This document shows, piece after piece, positions 12,543 to 23,729 of a DNA stretch of 64,000 bases. The stretch is from contig CM030931.1 in the NCBI GenBank assembly GCA_018136815.1, forward strand, positions 1,405,398 through 1,469,397. The letters are read 5' to 3'. This stretch comes from Isochrysis galbana (lineage: Eukaryota; Haptophyta; Isochrysidales; Isochrysidaceae). Both the position numbers and the translations under genes were made by a program. Under the pieces are notes generated by a model that was given only the letters and a program-made list of their open reading frames with translations, did not search any database and had not been told where the DNA came from. The first letter of the stretch is position 1, and every line of letters begins with the position of its first letter.

Positions 12543-15500
12543 AGCGGCCGGATACGAAATCGTGAGTGGGCGCCATCGAAAGAATATCGCAATAGACGAC
12601 GTCGAAAGGATAAGATCCGATGGAAAGACCGGATGGATGGGCGAGCGGTCGCGGTAACGGTTTGCCAAGAGTGCATTCGTGGCACTCTCGAACGTATTCC
12701 GATACAGAGGCGGACATGCCAGGCCAGTACACTCGAGTACGAAGTAGGGTAGACATCCTTGTCGCACCTGGGTGACCAAGGTGGTCATGGTAGGCGCGGA
12801 GGTACGTGTCACGAAGGGACTCCGGAATGTACAAACGAAGAGGAGCCTCTTCCGCTTCTGAGGAGCGGTAGTAGAGTAGGCCATCGCGAAGGAGGAATCG
12901 GGAACTTTTCTTCGACGACGAGCTAGAGTCAATCGAAGAGGAAGCTTTCGGAAGGATCGACTCGACTTCAGAAAGGATCGAGCTGGCGAGATCGTCGGTA
13001 GAGAGCGCTTGACGTAATTCGTCGGCATGAGGCACGCCCACATCGAGATACGAGGAGGTAATCGACTCCGAAGATTCCGATGCTTGACGAGCGAGCCTAT
13101 CGCTTGCTTGTTGGCGGCGAGCGGTGAGGGTGGATGAAGTAACCGCGGCGGCGACTATGTCGTGAATTTCAGAAGAATCGAAAGAATGGGCGTCACTCTC
13201 CTCGAGATGGAGAGGATCGTGATCAGGCTCGAGAGCAACTAAGCGGGATAAGCCGTCGGCGTCCCAGTGAGTGACTCCAGGTTTGTGCACGACGTCGAAT
13301 CTATATTCGGCTAGCTTTAGGACCCATCGCATGAGGCGCGAGGCTGGACCACCGGTGACTTGATCTTTCATCGTGTGAAGCCAGCGCAAAGCTGAATGGT
13401 CTACGACGAGGGTGAAGTGGCGACCCCAAAGATAAGGCCTCCAATTTCGGATCGATTCTAGCGCTGCTAGAAGTTCGATTTCAGTGACTGTCCAATGGCG
13501 CTCAGCCGGACTCAAGCTACGACCGTAGTATGCAACGACGCGCTCTCTCCCTTCGTCGTCTTTTTGGGCGAGGACGCCGGCGATGCCGAGCTTGCTAGCA
13601 CCGTCGGTTTTAACGAGGAAAGGACGGTCGTCTCGAGGAGGTGCAAGTACGGGTTCTTCACAGATAGCTTGCTTGAGATCTTCGATAGCCTGTCGACAGG
13701 CTTCTGTTTGCGACTCGACCGGGACGTCGCACCCTTTCCGCGTGAGAGCGGTTAACGGCGCCGCACGGATCGCAAAACGACGGATGAAACGGCGGTAGTA
13801 GGAGCACAATCCAAGGAACGAACGGACGGCTTCGATCGAGTTGATTTGGGTTGGGTCGATTTTCGAGACAGCTTCCACTTTCTTGGGATCCATCCGAAGA
13901 CCTTCACGCGAAACAACGTGGCCGAGATATTCAGCCGAGGTGGCAAAGAAAACGCATTTCGACATCTTGCAAGTGAGGCCCGCCCAGATGAGACGTTCCA
14001 AGACAAGATCAAGACGGTGTAACATTTGTTGGAATGACGACTCTTCCCTGGCCTGCAGCGAGTCACCTACACCTGTCGACCAGGCGCCGACATCATCCAA
14101 GTATGGCATACAAATCTCCCATGCCAGCCCACCGAGAACGGCGTCCATGAGGCGGCACATATACGAGGGACCGGATTGAACACCGAAAGGCAAGTAATTG
14201 AACTCGTACTTGCCGCGATGAGTAGTGAACGCGGTGATATGTTTATCGGATTCTTTGATCGGTATACCCCAGAAACCAGATGCCAGGTCCAGGGTGCAAA
14301 GGAATAGAGAATCGAGGTTGCCTTGACCGGACGACAATCGGTCGATGGCTTCTACCGTGAGGGGAAGAGGGCTGTCCTCTAGACGAAGCTTGGAGTTGAC
14401 GTCGCGATAATCTACGCAGAAACGTACGGAGCCATCCTTCTTAGTGACTAACACGACTCGAGAGGCCCACGACGAATTTGATTTCCTAATGATGCCCGCG
14501 GACTCCATCTTGCAAACTTCGTCCTCTATGATCTTCTCACCCTCTCGTCCAACTCTAGACGGTGCGTGACGGTGAGCTTCGGCTCCGGGGTTGAGCGGTA
14601 GCTCTACCTCCATCACGTGAGTGTGATTCGGGTTAGTCGGGTCAATTGCGAAAGCAGCGATACGTCGGGCCAGTAGACGACGAACTTGTTCACGTTGGGG
14701 CATCGAGAGACGGCCCTCGGGGTCGATCTTGGCTGCCTCGAGGAGCTTGCGTTGGTCCTCGTTGAGCGACTCAATCACATCCGGCGAGTTATTGTCACCG
14801 ACGCGGTGATAAGTTCCAGCGTGAATCTTGAATCGAACCTGTAGCGAAGCTACAGGATGGAACGACGGAAGGTGTAGTGGTTTGGGGTCAGTATTGGCCA
14901 CCGTAACCGCGATGGTGTGGTCGGATTTCGGCCTCTCTACTTGAGGGATGACGAGCGGAGAGCTGTCAATAGTCTCGCGTGTAGGGAGTCGGTCCACGAG
15001 CATGGCGCAGTCTTCGTGTTCTCGAAGAGCTAGCGGAATTCGGACGTGAAACGTCGCCCGATGATAGGCCGGGATCGTGATAGGTTCATGGGTATATAGG
15101 AGGTACTCGGAGCCACAAGACGCCGGCGCTTTGGCGGCAAACTCATCGGCCGTGTTGAAGAGCGGCTCGGAGACTAGCTGGTTGTCGTTTTCGGCGGCTT
15201 GCGGCCCTCGGAAGAAGTCAGTCGTGATTGGGTTCGCGGAGGTCGGACAGACCTGTGCACAAGTCATGCTGACAGGGACCACCGCTATCGGTGACGTCGA
15301 GACGCGAAAGATCGGCGGAGCGTCGGGGCTTGGACTGCCATTAACCTCAAGAGGAGCCACCGTGGATGGGGCACCGAGGGTGATAGAGCCGTCCGCGCTG
15401 TCGGAGGCGAGCTGAATCGAAGCGGCGTGCGTAGCTAAGAAGTCGTTCCCGAGCAGTAGCATCGGGTTGCCTTCAATCACCATGAACGTATGACGAAAGA

Positions 15501-18500
15501 GAAATCCACCGACGGAGAAAACGATTCGAGCCTTGCCTCGCGTGATAAGAGGTAGGCCGTCTGGGCCATGGAGCGGTGTCACTACGGCTTGCGGCAGCCG
15601 CTCGACGCATGCGTCGTTGGGTAGGCTGGACAAGAGGGAAGTGGTCACGACCGACGGGCCAGCTCCGGTGTCAGCGAGTGTGCTGTTGACCGTGAGGGCG
15701 GAGTCGGCTAAGATTACTCCTTCTTTGCCGGCAGCCTCGCCGGAGCGGCAGACCATTAGATCTCGAACATATAGACAATGCCTTGGGTAGGCAGATGGTA
15801 GGGTATCCACGACGCTCTCCGGCCGGTGCGCGGTCACGTGTGCAATGGTGTCGGACAGGGACGGGGTTGGTCGCCAGCGTCGTTGCTCGGGTGAATTCGT
15901 CGTCAAACTGGTCGTCGTCTCTTCGGGTACTCCGACTGCCGCTATCGTGGCAGAGGGCCTAGAGGGGTCGTCCTCGTTGGTAGCGGTACAGGGTGATAGC
16001 TTGGGACTAGTGTAGCCCAGGCCTCTCTTGTCGGTGGGGTGTCTCGGGTGGTCGGACATCTTTTCCCAATCTTTCTCGAGACGGGCTTGGGCTTCTGTCT
16101 TGGGTCTTCGAACTAATGAGGCTAGCTCTTCGGCGCGGATGCCTTTGGCTTCCACGAACTCGATCGGCGCTCGGACGGCAGCGGCGAGGTCGGATTCCTC
16201 GTCGGCGTTTCGTCCGGCTAGAGCTTGCGCTCTTATTTCGTCAGCGGTTTCGAGCGTGACGTTGGACCATTTCTGGTCCCCGTTCACTCCGAATGATTGC
16301 CATTGTTGGCGCCGCTTCCGGAGAGTCGTCGGCGTCGTCGGACGCGGCGAGCTCGCGCGTGCCGGAGGCGGGGCGGTCCATGGAGAGAATGGGTCGTGGA
16401 GTGTAGACTCGGAGGCGTGGAGTGGCGTGTCGTTGTCGTGGTTATCGTGGGTTTCTTTTTGGTCTTCGTGGTTGTCTGACTCGGGAGTAGCTGGACGGGA
16501 AACAACGGGGTCGGAAGAAACTTCACTCGTTTCCCTCCCCCTCTCATAACGATGAAGAGCCGACCACGGCTCGTAGGCGGTAGCCTCGGTCGAGCTAAGT
16601 GAAGGCCGGTCCAATAGGCTGCACCGCGCGCAAGCGAGTAGCTCTAACGCGGACAATTTCTTCGTCGACGTCTGGTCTCGCTGTTGGCTCAAATGTCGAA
16701 GAAGAACAGGCATCCAATGGATCGCCATCGCTCCAGCTACACCGACGTAGGTGCGGCTGCGAAGAGCGCCACGGTGCGGTGAAGGAGAGAGGTTAGCCAT
16801 GGCCGACTCACGGCCATCCACGACGCAAGTTGGCTGGAGGGGCGGCAGCCCTTTGGTGAGGTACAACCCGGTGGCTTTCTGGTGTCCAGTGCCGTGCTCC
16901 CAGGGTTGGACGAATTGGGTCGGGGTCAACCCCCCGACTAAACGGCGAGCTTCCGCATGCATCCGAGGGTTCTCGACCGCTACAAACGGAGCAGTGGCGG
17001 AGGCCATTGACTTGAAGACGCGAGCGGCCGACTCAAGAGCGGCACGACGTCCGGGTTCTTGGGAGAGCCATTGACTGCTGACAGCGGAGAGGTACGTGCA
17101 GGGCGGGTGGGCGATGACTAGGTCCCAACCTAGGTTTTGGACATGAAGCGCGTCGCCTTGGAAGTGGGGCACGTAATCGATCTCGGAAGGATACAAATCG
17201 CACGTAGCTACATCAGCACCGGCGAGTAGGAACATGGAGGAGACGACGCCGCTCGTCTCGCCAACGACGAGAACGCGTGGTGCGTGACAGCCAGACGTCA
17301 GCCCGTCTTGGACTCGTTGATTCATCTTCGTGAGCTCAGCGCAAAGCTCATCGAAGTGCTTGGGTAGCGCGGCGGCAGGCGAGGCTAGGGTGCCATTGCG
17401 AGGCCGGCGAAGCTCTTGGGCTGCCTCCGTGAGGTGCCGAGGTAATACCACCGCAGAGCCGCTCGCTCGTGCACGAAGAGAGGCGAGAGCGTGGAGAGCG
17501 GGTGACGGGGTATCATCACGGGTGCCGACATCGGAGTTGTTTTGAGAGGAATCGAAGGACTGGATCGCGGACGCATTGATCGCTGCCACGCGCATGATGG
17601 TGGTGGCAGTGGTATCGAGAGGCAGGCAATGCTCGGAGGCGGCGACCGGTGGCCGCAGCGACGTAGGACGAATGGAAGAAGACTCGGATATCGACGACGT
17701 AGAGACGGGCTCGGAGGACGGGATTGACGAAGAAACTCGGAGAAGTGGGGTGTCGGACGGCGGCGACGGACGCCGCGGCCGCGAGACCACCGGTGAGAGA
17801 CATGAAGGACATGGCTCAGGGACTCGGTTGGGCTGGCTCAATGGGCGTAGAAGCTCGGTTTGGGAGGCCGCCGTTCCTCGACGTGCAGAGGAGTTGTGGT
17901 CACTCTCCATGGTCACGTCGGAAGAGGAAACAGGCCAGGGATCGACGTCGTTGCATTCTGTCGTCGGCGGGGTCGGCGCCGGCGAAAGAAGGGACGTGGC
18001 TGTCGTAGAAGCCGGCTGCGGGGAAGGCTGGGGCCAGGGTGGTGGCTCTGCGGCAGCGGCTGGCGTGGGTAGTGGCCGAAGAGGTTCTGCAATGCGAAGC
18101 ATTCTTCGGAGGACTTGGCTCGGGCTAGCGGGTGGATGGACCGCTGAAATTACGGTGGATTCAGACTCGAATTCGGAAGACTCGGCGACTTGAGAGGGGC
18201 TAGGAGACGGCTGTTCAAGCTCCTCCAGGGCTCTCGGTTGATGGGGTGGCGTGGGAACGCCGGTGGTCGACCGCGGACTCCGCGGTGACGTTAATTTGTA
18301 CTCGGACTCGGACTCGTCGTTTCTGGCGTGCTGGACGCCAATAACAGGGCTAACTTTCGAAATGGGAACGGACGGGGCCGGCTCAAAGGTGAAGCCCCCT
18401 GGCGTCGCAACCGTCGGTGAGGACGAAGCTGAAGCTTGTGATGACAATAGGGGCACGGTGGCCAGCACCGGTTGGCTCGGTGCGGCCGAAATCTCGGACT

Positions 18501-19023
18501 CGGTGACGGGCTTGATTACGCGGGCTCGGGATGCACTGTCTTGTGCGATTGGACTCGGACTCGGAACGGAAACGGAAGGGATCGGCTCGGCGGCGTGCAG
18601 CCTGCTGGAGTGGCAGGCCGGCTGCGGCGAGACTCGGAACGGTGGCTCGGACAAGGACACAGTGGCTGTCGTCGAGGGCTTCGGCGTCAGCTTGTGTTTG
18701 GACTCGATACGCGGTGGCTCGTGAAACGGGGCTCGGTTGTGGTTGGAATTCTGGAAGTGACCGGAGATTCCAAATGACTCAGACTCGGGGCGCGGAGGAC
18801 CGAAGGTGAACACTCCCGCGGAAGGAGTGGTCGTCGGAGGCTCAGTGAGTGGCTGGAGCTCCGTTAATCCTGCGGTCGACCGCGTGGTAGGACTCGGTGA
18901 CGTTGTAAACTCGGACTCGGACTCGGACTCGGACTCGGATGGCTCAGAACGGGGTTTGCTCAAAACAGGCTTGGACTCGGACTCGAAAGAAAGTGGGGAA
19001 GAACCGGAGAACTGCGCCTCCAT
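12367..19023 (-). CDS. Unit A pol polyprotein: methyltransferase-like domain, protease, reverse transcriptase, RNase H, truncated integrase
   Basis: One uninterrupted frame of 2218 codons. Residues 1-580 are low-complexity, Ser/Glu/Pro/Thr-rich, with SE dipeptide runs. Residues ~582-771 resemble phage and bacterial DNA cytosine-methyltransferase-like proteins: VLVVGETSG (motif I position), DLYPSE, GWDLVIAHPPCTYL with the PPC catalytic-type motif, VAVENP, QPWEHG, KGLPPLQPT and RSRTY. Retropepsin has ADTGAG (~1118) and IEGNPMLLLGNDF. The reverse transcriptase shows FCVDYRDVN and YLDD (~1640). RNase H has TDGASKLGIAG, ELLAALE and DHSALRWL. Integrase keeps its H-H-C-C zinc region (HLGHPG, CHEC) and the first Asp region (VVYCDILS), then runs into LTR sequence. 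Domain order is typical of Ty3/gypsy; the methyltransferase-like insert is not. The loss of the integrase core suggests this copy is non-autonomous. Confidence 0.85.
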   Translation of the reverse strand: MEAQFSGSSPLSFESESKPVLSKPRSEPSESESESESEFTTSPSPTTRSTAGLTELQPLTEPPTTTPSAGVFTFGPPRPESESFGISGHFQNSNHNRAPFHEPPRIESKHKLTPKPSTTATVSLSEPPFRVSPQPACHSSRLHAAEPIPSVSVPSPSPIAQDSASRARVIKPVTESEISAAPSQPVLATVPLLSSQASASSSPTVATPGGFTFEPAPSVPISKVSPVIGVQHARNDESESEYKLTSPRSPRSTTGVPTPPHQPRALEELEQPSPSPSQVAESSEFESESTVISAVHPPASPSQVLRRMLRIAEPLRPLPTPAAAAEPPPWPQPSPQPASTTATSLLSPAPTPPTTECNDVDPWPVSSSDVTMESDHNSSARRGTAASQTELLRPLSQPNRVPEPCPSCLSPVVSRPRRPSPPSDTPLLRVSSSIPSSEPVSTSSISESSSIRPTSLRPPVAASEHCLPLDTTATTIMRVAAINASAIQSFDSSQNNSDVGTRDDTPSPALHALASLRARASGSAVVLPRHLTEAAQELRRPRNGTLASPAAALPKHFDELCAELTKMNQRVQDGLTSGCHAPRVLVVGETSGVVSSMFLLAGADVATCDLYPSEIDYVPHFQGDALHVQNLGWDLVIAHPPCTYLSAVSSQWLSQEPGRRAALESAARVFKSMASATAPFVAVENPRMHAEARRLVGGLTPTQFVQPWEHGTGHQKATGLYLTKGLPPLQPTCVVDGRESAMANLSPSPHRGALRSRTYVGVAGAMAIHWMPVLLRHLSQQRDQTSTKKLSALELLACARCSLLDRPSLSSTEATAYEPWSALHRYERGRETSEVSSDPVVSRPATPESDNHEDQKETHDNHDNDTPLHASESTLHDPFSPWTAPPPARASSPRPTTPTTLRKRRQQWQSFGVNGDQKWSNVTLETADEIRAQALAGRNADEESDLAAAVRAPIEFVEAKGIRAEELASLVRRPKTEAQARLEKDWEKMSDHPRHPTDKRGLGYTSPKLSPCTATNEDDPSRPSATIAAVGVPEETTTSLTTNSPEQRRWRPTPSLSDTIAHVTAHRPESVVDTLPSAYPRHCLYVRDLMVCRSGEAAGKEGVILADSALTVNSTLADTGAGPSVVTTSLLSSLPNDACVERLPQAVVTPLHGPDGLPLITRGKARIVFSVGGFLFRHTFMVIEGNPMLLLGNDFLATHAASIQLASDSADGSITLGAPSTVAPLEVNGSPSPDAPPIFRVSTSPIAVVPVSMTCAQVCPTSANPITTDFFRGPQAAENDNQLVSEPLFNTADEFAAKAPASCGSEYLLYTHEPITIPAYHRATFHVRIPLALREHEDCAMLVDRLPTRETIDSSPLVIPQVERPKSDHTIAVTVANTDPKPLHLPSFHPVASLQVRFKIHAGTYHRVGDNNSPDVIESLNEDQRKLLEAAKIDPEGRLSMPQREQVRRLLARRIAAFAIDPTNPNHTHVMEVELPLNPGAEAHRHAPSRVGREGEKIIEDEVCKMESAGIIRKSNSSWASRVVLVTKKDGSVRFCVDYRDVNSKLRLEDSPLPLTVEAIDRLSSGQGNLDSLFLCTLDLASGFWGIPIKESDKHITAFTTHRGKYEFNYLPFGVQSGPSYMCRLMDAVLGGLAWEICMPYLDDVGAWSTGVGDSLQAREESSFQQMLHRLDLVLERLIWAGLTCKMSKCVFFATSAEYLGHVVSREGLRMDPKKVEAVSKIDPTQINSIEAVRSFLGLCSYYRRFIRRFAIRAAPLTALTRKGCDVPVESQTEACRQAIEDLKQAICEEPVLAPPRDDRPFLVKTDGASKLGIAGVLAQKDDEGRERVVAYYGRSLSPAERHWTVTEIELLAALESIRNWRPYLWGRHFTLVVDHSALRWLHTMKDQVTGGPASRLMRWVLKLAEYRFDVVHKPGVTHWDADGLSRLVALEPDHDPLHLEESDAHSFDSSEIHDIVAAAVTSSTLTARRQQASDRLARQASESSESITSSYLDVGVPHADELRQALSTDDLASSILSEVESILPKASSSIDSSSSSKKSSRFLLRDGLLYYRSSEAEEAPLRLYIPESLRDTYLRAYHDHLGHPGATRMSTLLRTRVYWPGMSASVSEYVRECHECTLGKPLPRPLAHPSGLSIGSYPFDVVYCDILSMAPTHDFVSGRSCHHLPQASFHTSTPSVRRASCVDHHARSHPRGKLHELPARTALRASCRRALAGHHQE
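16711..17280 (-). other. Methyltransferase-like domain within pol A
   Basis: About 190 residues encoded between the Ser-rich N-terminal region and the protease. The order of motifs (a Rossmann-like first strand with GETSG, an acidic DLYPSE after strand 2, IAHPPC, VENP, and a conserved KGLPP plus RSRTY tail) is that of small phage-encoded proteins annotated as DNA cytosine methyltransferase-like. The Cys of the PPC motif is present. The fold assignment rests on recalled family resemblance. No activity is implied. The same domain is present in unit B at about 26837-27406. Confidence 0.7.
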
Positions 19024-19593
19024 CGTCGTAGTAATGGAGACTGGTGATACCGGTGATGACTGGACTGGGCTCAGACTCGTAGATGGGCTCGCGGTGGCGT
19101 AAGACGATGAGGGTAATTCTGAACGTGACTTGGACTCGGACTCGTACTCGGGAGACGTTTTGTGGCTCGGACATGCGAAATTTGATTTGAGAGATTGAAG
19201 GTTGGATTGGGCCTGCGGCGGCTGGATTTTCGCAGACCGTGAGGTCTTGGACTGGTGATGCTTGGGGAGTGGCGGGGGGTAGCGGTTGAGCGGCTTGAGT
19301 TGATAGAGAGGCGGTGACGGTTGACTTGGTTTTGAGGACTCGTGCGTGATATCGAGAATCAGGATGGAATCATCGGCATTGGGAGAAATAGGGGCAATCG
19401 GCGAGGGGGCAGGAGAAAGAGGGGGATGGAGGTGGTAGGGCTTGTCTGGAACTTGGGGAATCTTGGGGTACCGGTTGGAGGCCGTAGAAGTACTCGGCCG
19501 TAGCGTAATACGATCTTTTGGTGGGTGGCGTTCAGGCCCACTACCCTGGACTGGTAGCGGGGTAACAGCGCGGACGTGGGCCCCGCCGGCGAC

Positions 19594-22586
19594 CTACTGG
19601 GCCGGACGGAGAACGACCATCGTGCGGAGGCGGCGGTGGACTTCTGGGTCGTTACCACACTCGCCACTGCCGCCTTCGCAGAGAAAACGAATGTACGGTT
19701 GGCAAACGACGGGGTTATGAGCTCCGTCGCCCGTGCCATACTTCCACAGGTCTGCCTCGGGCGTACCAGATGGGGCCCGGGGACGAAAGGCGCAGTACGC
19801 GCAGCCGTTGGCGTCGGTCCACTCCTTGACGTCGCGGTCTAGGTCGTCGAGACGCGGCGCCGTCATGGTGGCATCGGAGGGCCGGCAGCGCGTGAGCGCA
19901 GCGCGAAGGGCCGGGTGACCAGCGTAACGAGAAATTTGCCAGAAGCGGGCTCGAGCTCGAGACCAGCTACCTGGATCCCATTCCGAGAGGCCCGAATCGG
20001 CCGGAAGCCCAAGGCCGTTCGGAGGGGGATCACATTGGCGACGAGAAGACGTGATTTTGCCGAGAGGACGGTCAAGAAGTGCGTCCGGTAACGGAGACGA
20101 TGCGGAGTAATTCGTAGGCGGAGGCGGAGCCCGACGATTGTCAGCGCCAGTCGCCTTGCGGTTCGAGTTGTTGTTTTGCAATTTTAATGCCTCGGTCACC
20201 GCCGCTTGGACGGCGGCGACCATCGAAGCCGTAGTGTCCGCGGGGTTAGAGGCAGCCTTAGCAACCTTGGCAGTTTTGGTGGACTTGGAAGTAGTCGCCG
20301 GCGGCGTCACGGCGGCGACCGTGACCGACGTTTGTTGTTGGCCAGCACGGGACTGTTCGTACGGGCTCAAGTAGCGTTGGCAGAGGTTGACGCACGAAAG
20401 GGCCGAACGAGGAAGCTCGTGGTTCTCGACGCGGAAGCGAGTCTTTGCAAGATACTCGCCGAACTTGGTCGCGTTATCCACGCCGCGAGCCGCGTCGACC
20501 TTGTCGTTCCGAATGATGGACTCGAATCGTTGATTGATATCGTGCGACATGTTCGGGTGGTCCCAGACTGTCGTGGCATCCACCTTCGCGTCACCCATCT
20601 TGCGGACGTACGCCCGCACCAAATTCTTGGATAACTCTAAGAGATCGGAGCCGGCCTCACGAGCTACGAGCCGGTCCCACTCCATGGAGGCGGAGTCTTT
20701 GGCGAAGCCGGGCACGTTGGCCGCGAAAGTGGCGTCGCACTTGCGGAGAAGCACGTCGCAGGCCAGCGCGGGGTTGAGAGAGAGGACCGGGTCTTCGGCG
20801 AGATCGAGGAGGAAGGCGTAAATCCTTTGGTTGCCGGTGGTGCACAAGTTGGCGGCCGCTAGTAAGGATGTAAAGATTTCGCGGTGGTCGCAGCCGAGCG
20901 AGAGGGCGCGCTCGAGCGGCTTGATGAAGGACAGACGAAAATCGTTCCAGGAGGTGGCCGCTGCTGGACGTTGTCCGAGGCCAGGCCCTTGGGGAACTTG
21001 ATCTCGGAAAGCTCTTTGCCCATTCGGACTTGGTGATGGAGGGTGCGGTCGAGGAAGAAGCGGCTCCGAGCCCACTTGGTCACGTGCTCCTTCTCGAAAA
21101 ACACGCGGTAGTGCCAAACATTGCCGGCCCGAGAGAGGCCGCCGTTGAGAATGGCGTGGATGAGCTCGAAATCGTCGGACTTCCTGTAGAGAGAGGCTAC
21201 CTCGTAGGCGGCATCCTCAAACAGTTGGTCCCACGAGGCTAGGATGACCTCTCGCTCAGAAACATCACCGGCGAGGCTTGGATCGACGGGATGGCGCCGA
21301 GCCGCCGGATTTGGAAGCGAGCGGAGGCCCGCGACGGTGGGTGGAGGTTGGGGATCAGAATCGGGCTTGGCGGGCGAGACAGGAACAGGCGTATTGGGTT
21401 CGGGATCGGAAATCGGATTCGGCGGAACGGAGAACGGCGCGGCGGGCAAAGATTGAGAAGGGAGCTTGACCGAGGCAGGGGGAGCACCAATGGAGTTGTC
21501 TCCTTCTTCCACAAGCGGTGGCGAAGTTTCGACTCGAGACGAAGTCGTAGTGCCCGCGTGGCCCTGTAGAATGTTGAGTATCGCTTTGAAGGTAGACCCC
21601 ACCTCTCGCTGAAATTCTTCGTGGCGCTGGGCGGCTTGGAGGGTAGAGGACTCGAGGCGGTCGACAGCGCCGCGGAGAGCCTCGATCTGGACTTGTTGGT
21701 CCATGATTTGGGCGGCGCCGACGGTGGCGGTCGGAGGTGGAACGAAGTTACGCTTGGGGTACGAGTACGTCGACGACGGGGGTGGAACAAACTCTTCACA
21801 TGGTGGGGGCTCGAAAGGAGGGAGGGACCGGACGGAATCCACATCATCTTCAGCACCAACCACAGAGGGAGTGAGAGAGGAATGAACACTTGGCAAAGGA
21901 TCAGCAAAAGAAAGGAGAGGAAAGGCCGCCGGTGGAGCAACAGACGAGGTTAGAGGACCCATTCCAGCTCCAGTTGACGGGGTGTGAGTAGAGGCCCGCG
22001 GAGGCGGCGGAACTTCGACCGTCGGCGCGGAGAGGCGAGAGCAGGGGGGAACTGGCTCGGAAGGGCTCTCTTTTGAAGAAGGGAGGGGTCCCAAGAGGCT
22101 CTCTTCCCCAGGAGACTTCGACCCAAACGGTTCGGAAAGAGAAGAAGAAGAGACGGGCTCATGACGCGGGGACAATGAAGATTCCTCAAGGGAAGAACTC
22201 GACGTGACGACCGGAGCCGAAGGCACGAGCGAAGATTTTGTGCTTGTCAGAGCAAGGCTCATCTCACTCTTGGTGATGGCCTGCGAGGGCGCGCCGGCAG
22301 CTAGCGCGGAGTGCGGTTCTTGCGGGGAGCTCATGGAGCTTTCCTCGGGGGTGACTACGGGCATGGTGATCGACGCACGACGCACGACGCACGGAGGGCG
22401 TGGAAGTGTGGAAGGAGGCTTGTGGGAGGTGGTGGCAGGCGACTGGGGGTGGCTCAGGCGCGTGCTTGGCTTGTATTGACTCGTTGACTCGGGGTATAGA
22501 CTCGGGAACTCGGGGGACTCGCTTGGGAACACGGTGGGACTCGACGAAGTTCCTACAAAAACACTCACTAGAAACCCAAAAACCAA
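19594..22586 (-). pseudogene. Unit A gag (one frameshift)
   Basis: Same protein as the intact unit B gag, but a single C is missing near 20966 (GCTGCTGG here, GCTGCCTGG in B). This splits the frame into 22586-20859 and 21117-19594. The Cys-rich C-terminal segment (CAYC, then three further Cys) is intact. The lesion could be a consensus error rather than a mutation. Confidence 0.75.
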
Positions 22587-23629
22587 AGTCCTTGGGCTCA
22601 GAAAACTAACGTAAACACTCCGGAATCATACGATAAACAAACCCTCCCGCGCGGCGAAGGCTGAGGTCGCGATCGATCGCCATGCGCGAAGAAATACGGA
22701 ACGAGAGCGCATAACTACGCAAACGAAGCGTTCGGACTATCGTTAAAGCGAAACTCGTCCGCTTAAGCCAACGCGGAGGGTCGAGGAGAGATCCAAACTC
22801 GCGCGGGGGAAGAAGGCGATGTGCGGAGAGACCTTCTAGACAAGCAACGAGCAAAGGGCGACGAAACAAGACGCGAGACGCGAGGCGCGTGCCATTCGTT
22901 CTACCTTTCTTTTACCGAAACCACGGCGAAACTAACGTTAAACGTCGGTGCCCCCTCCGCGAGAATCGCGAAGAAGACGGACGAGATGAAGGCAATCATC
23001 GAAGGAATCGCGAGAGGAATCGAAGCGAAGGGGGGGGAATAACGCGCGCGGGGGGGGGGGAACGAACGACGGCCGGAGAAACGAACCGCGCACGGAGGAG
23101 AAGAACCTCGCGCGGGGGGGGGATAATATAACGGCCGGAGGCGACGGATGGCACGCCGAGGAAAGAACCTGCCGCGGGGGGCGAGGGACCGAGGGCACGG
23201 CGGGGCAGCGTGGGAGGGCGCGAGGCCGATCTCGGAGCGAGATCGCGTCCTTTCCCTCGCGGAGCGCGGAGAGACCCCCACGAGATATCTTGGGACCGGA
23301 GAATGTTTTGGACGAATCTTCTCCGTCGGCCGAGGAGAGGCGGACGAGAGAGAGAGAGAGAGAGTCTCGCAGAGCGACTGCAGAACGAGAAGTCGAAGTC
23401 ATGCCGGTTTATTACCTTAAACGAGCCAACAATTATAGTAACAGCAAAAACAAAATTCGAATCGCAAATTTCGAGACCAAAATCTGCAAACCTGGACTTG
23501 AGACCATGGGGAATCCGAATCTGTGTGTCTTGTGCGTCAGTGGCAACACGGGGAACTGTTCAATTGTAATTGTGAGCGCGTACCTTACACGAATATTCAT
23601 GCCTACAGCCTTCAGATGGGCAGGAATAC
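22245..23629 (-). repeat. Middle LTR of the A/B array
   Basis: About 1385 bp, cut off by the assembly gap 4 bp before its expected TGTTGTATTCC end. It matches 32371-33767 almost base for base, apart from indels in G-runs and GA repeats (23040-23420). On the minus strand it contains the first ~114 codons of the gag frame. Poly-G runs and a GA microsatellite (23348-23367) are included. Confidence 0.75.
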
Positions 23630-23729
23630 NNNNNNNNNNNNNNNNNNNNNNNNNNNNNNNNNNNNNNNNNNNNNNNNNNNNNNNNNNNNNNNNNNNNNNN
23701 NNNNNNNNNNNNNNNNNNNNNNNNNNNNN
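23630..23729. other. 100-base assembly gap (N)
   Basis: Exactly 100 undetermined bases, the conventional placeholder for a gap of unknown size. It lies between the end of the middle LTR and a pol B sequence that starts abruptly inside RNase H, so the missing part of unit B (end of pol and its 3' end) is not measured. Confidence 0.95.

Noticed and set aside
16028-18777. Long plus-strand open frames inside the retrotransposon (e.g. 16028-16549, 17576-18193, 18251-18724, and the same in unit B)
   Set aside because: They are antisense to a continuous pol frame with recognised domains and consist of low-complexity Gly/Ser/Arg sequence created by the opposite strand.
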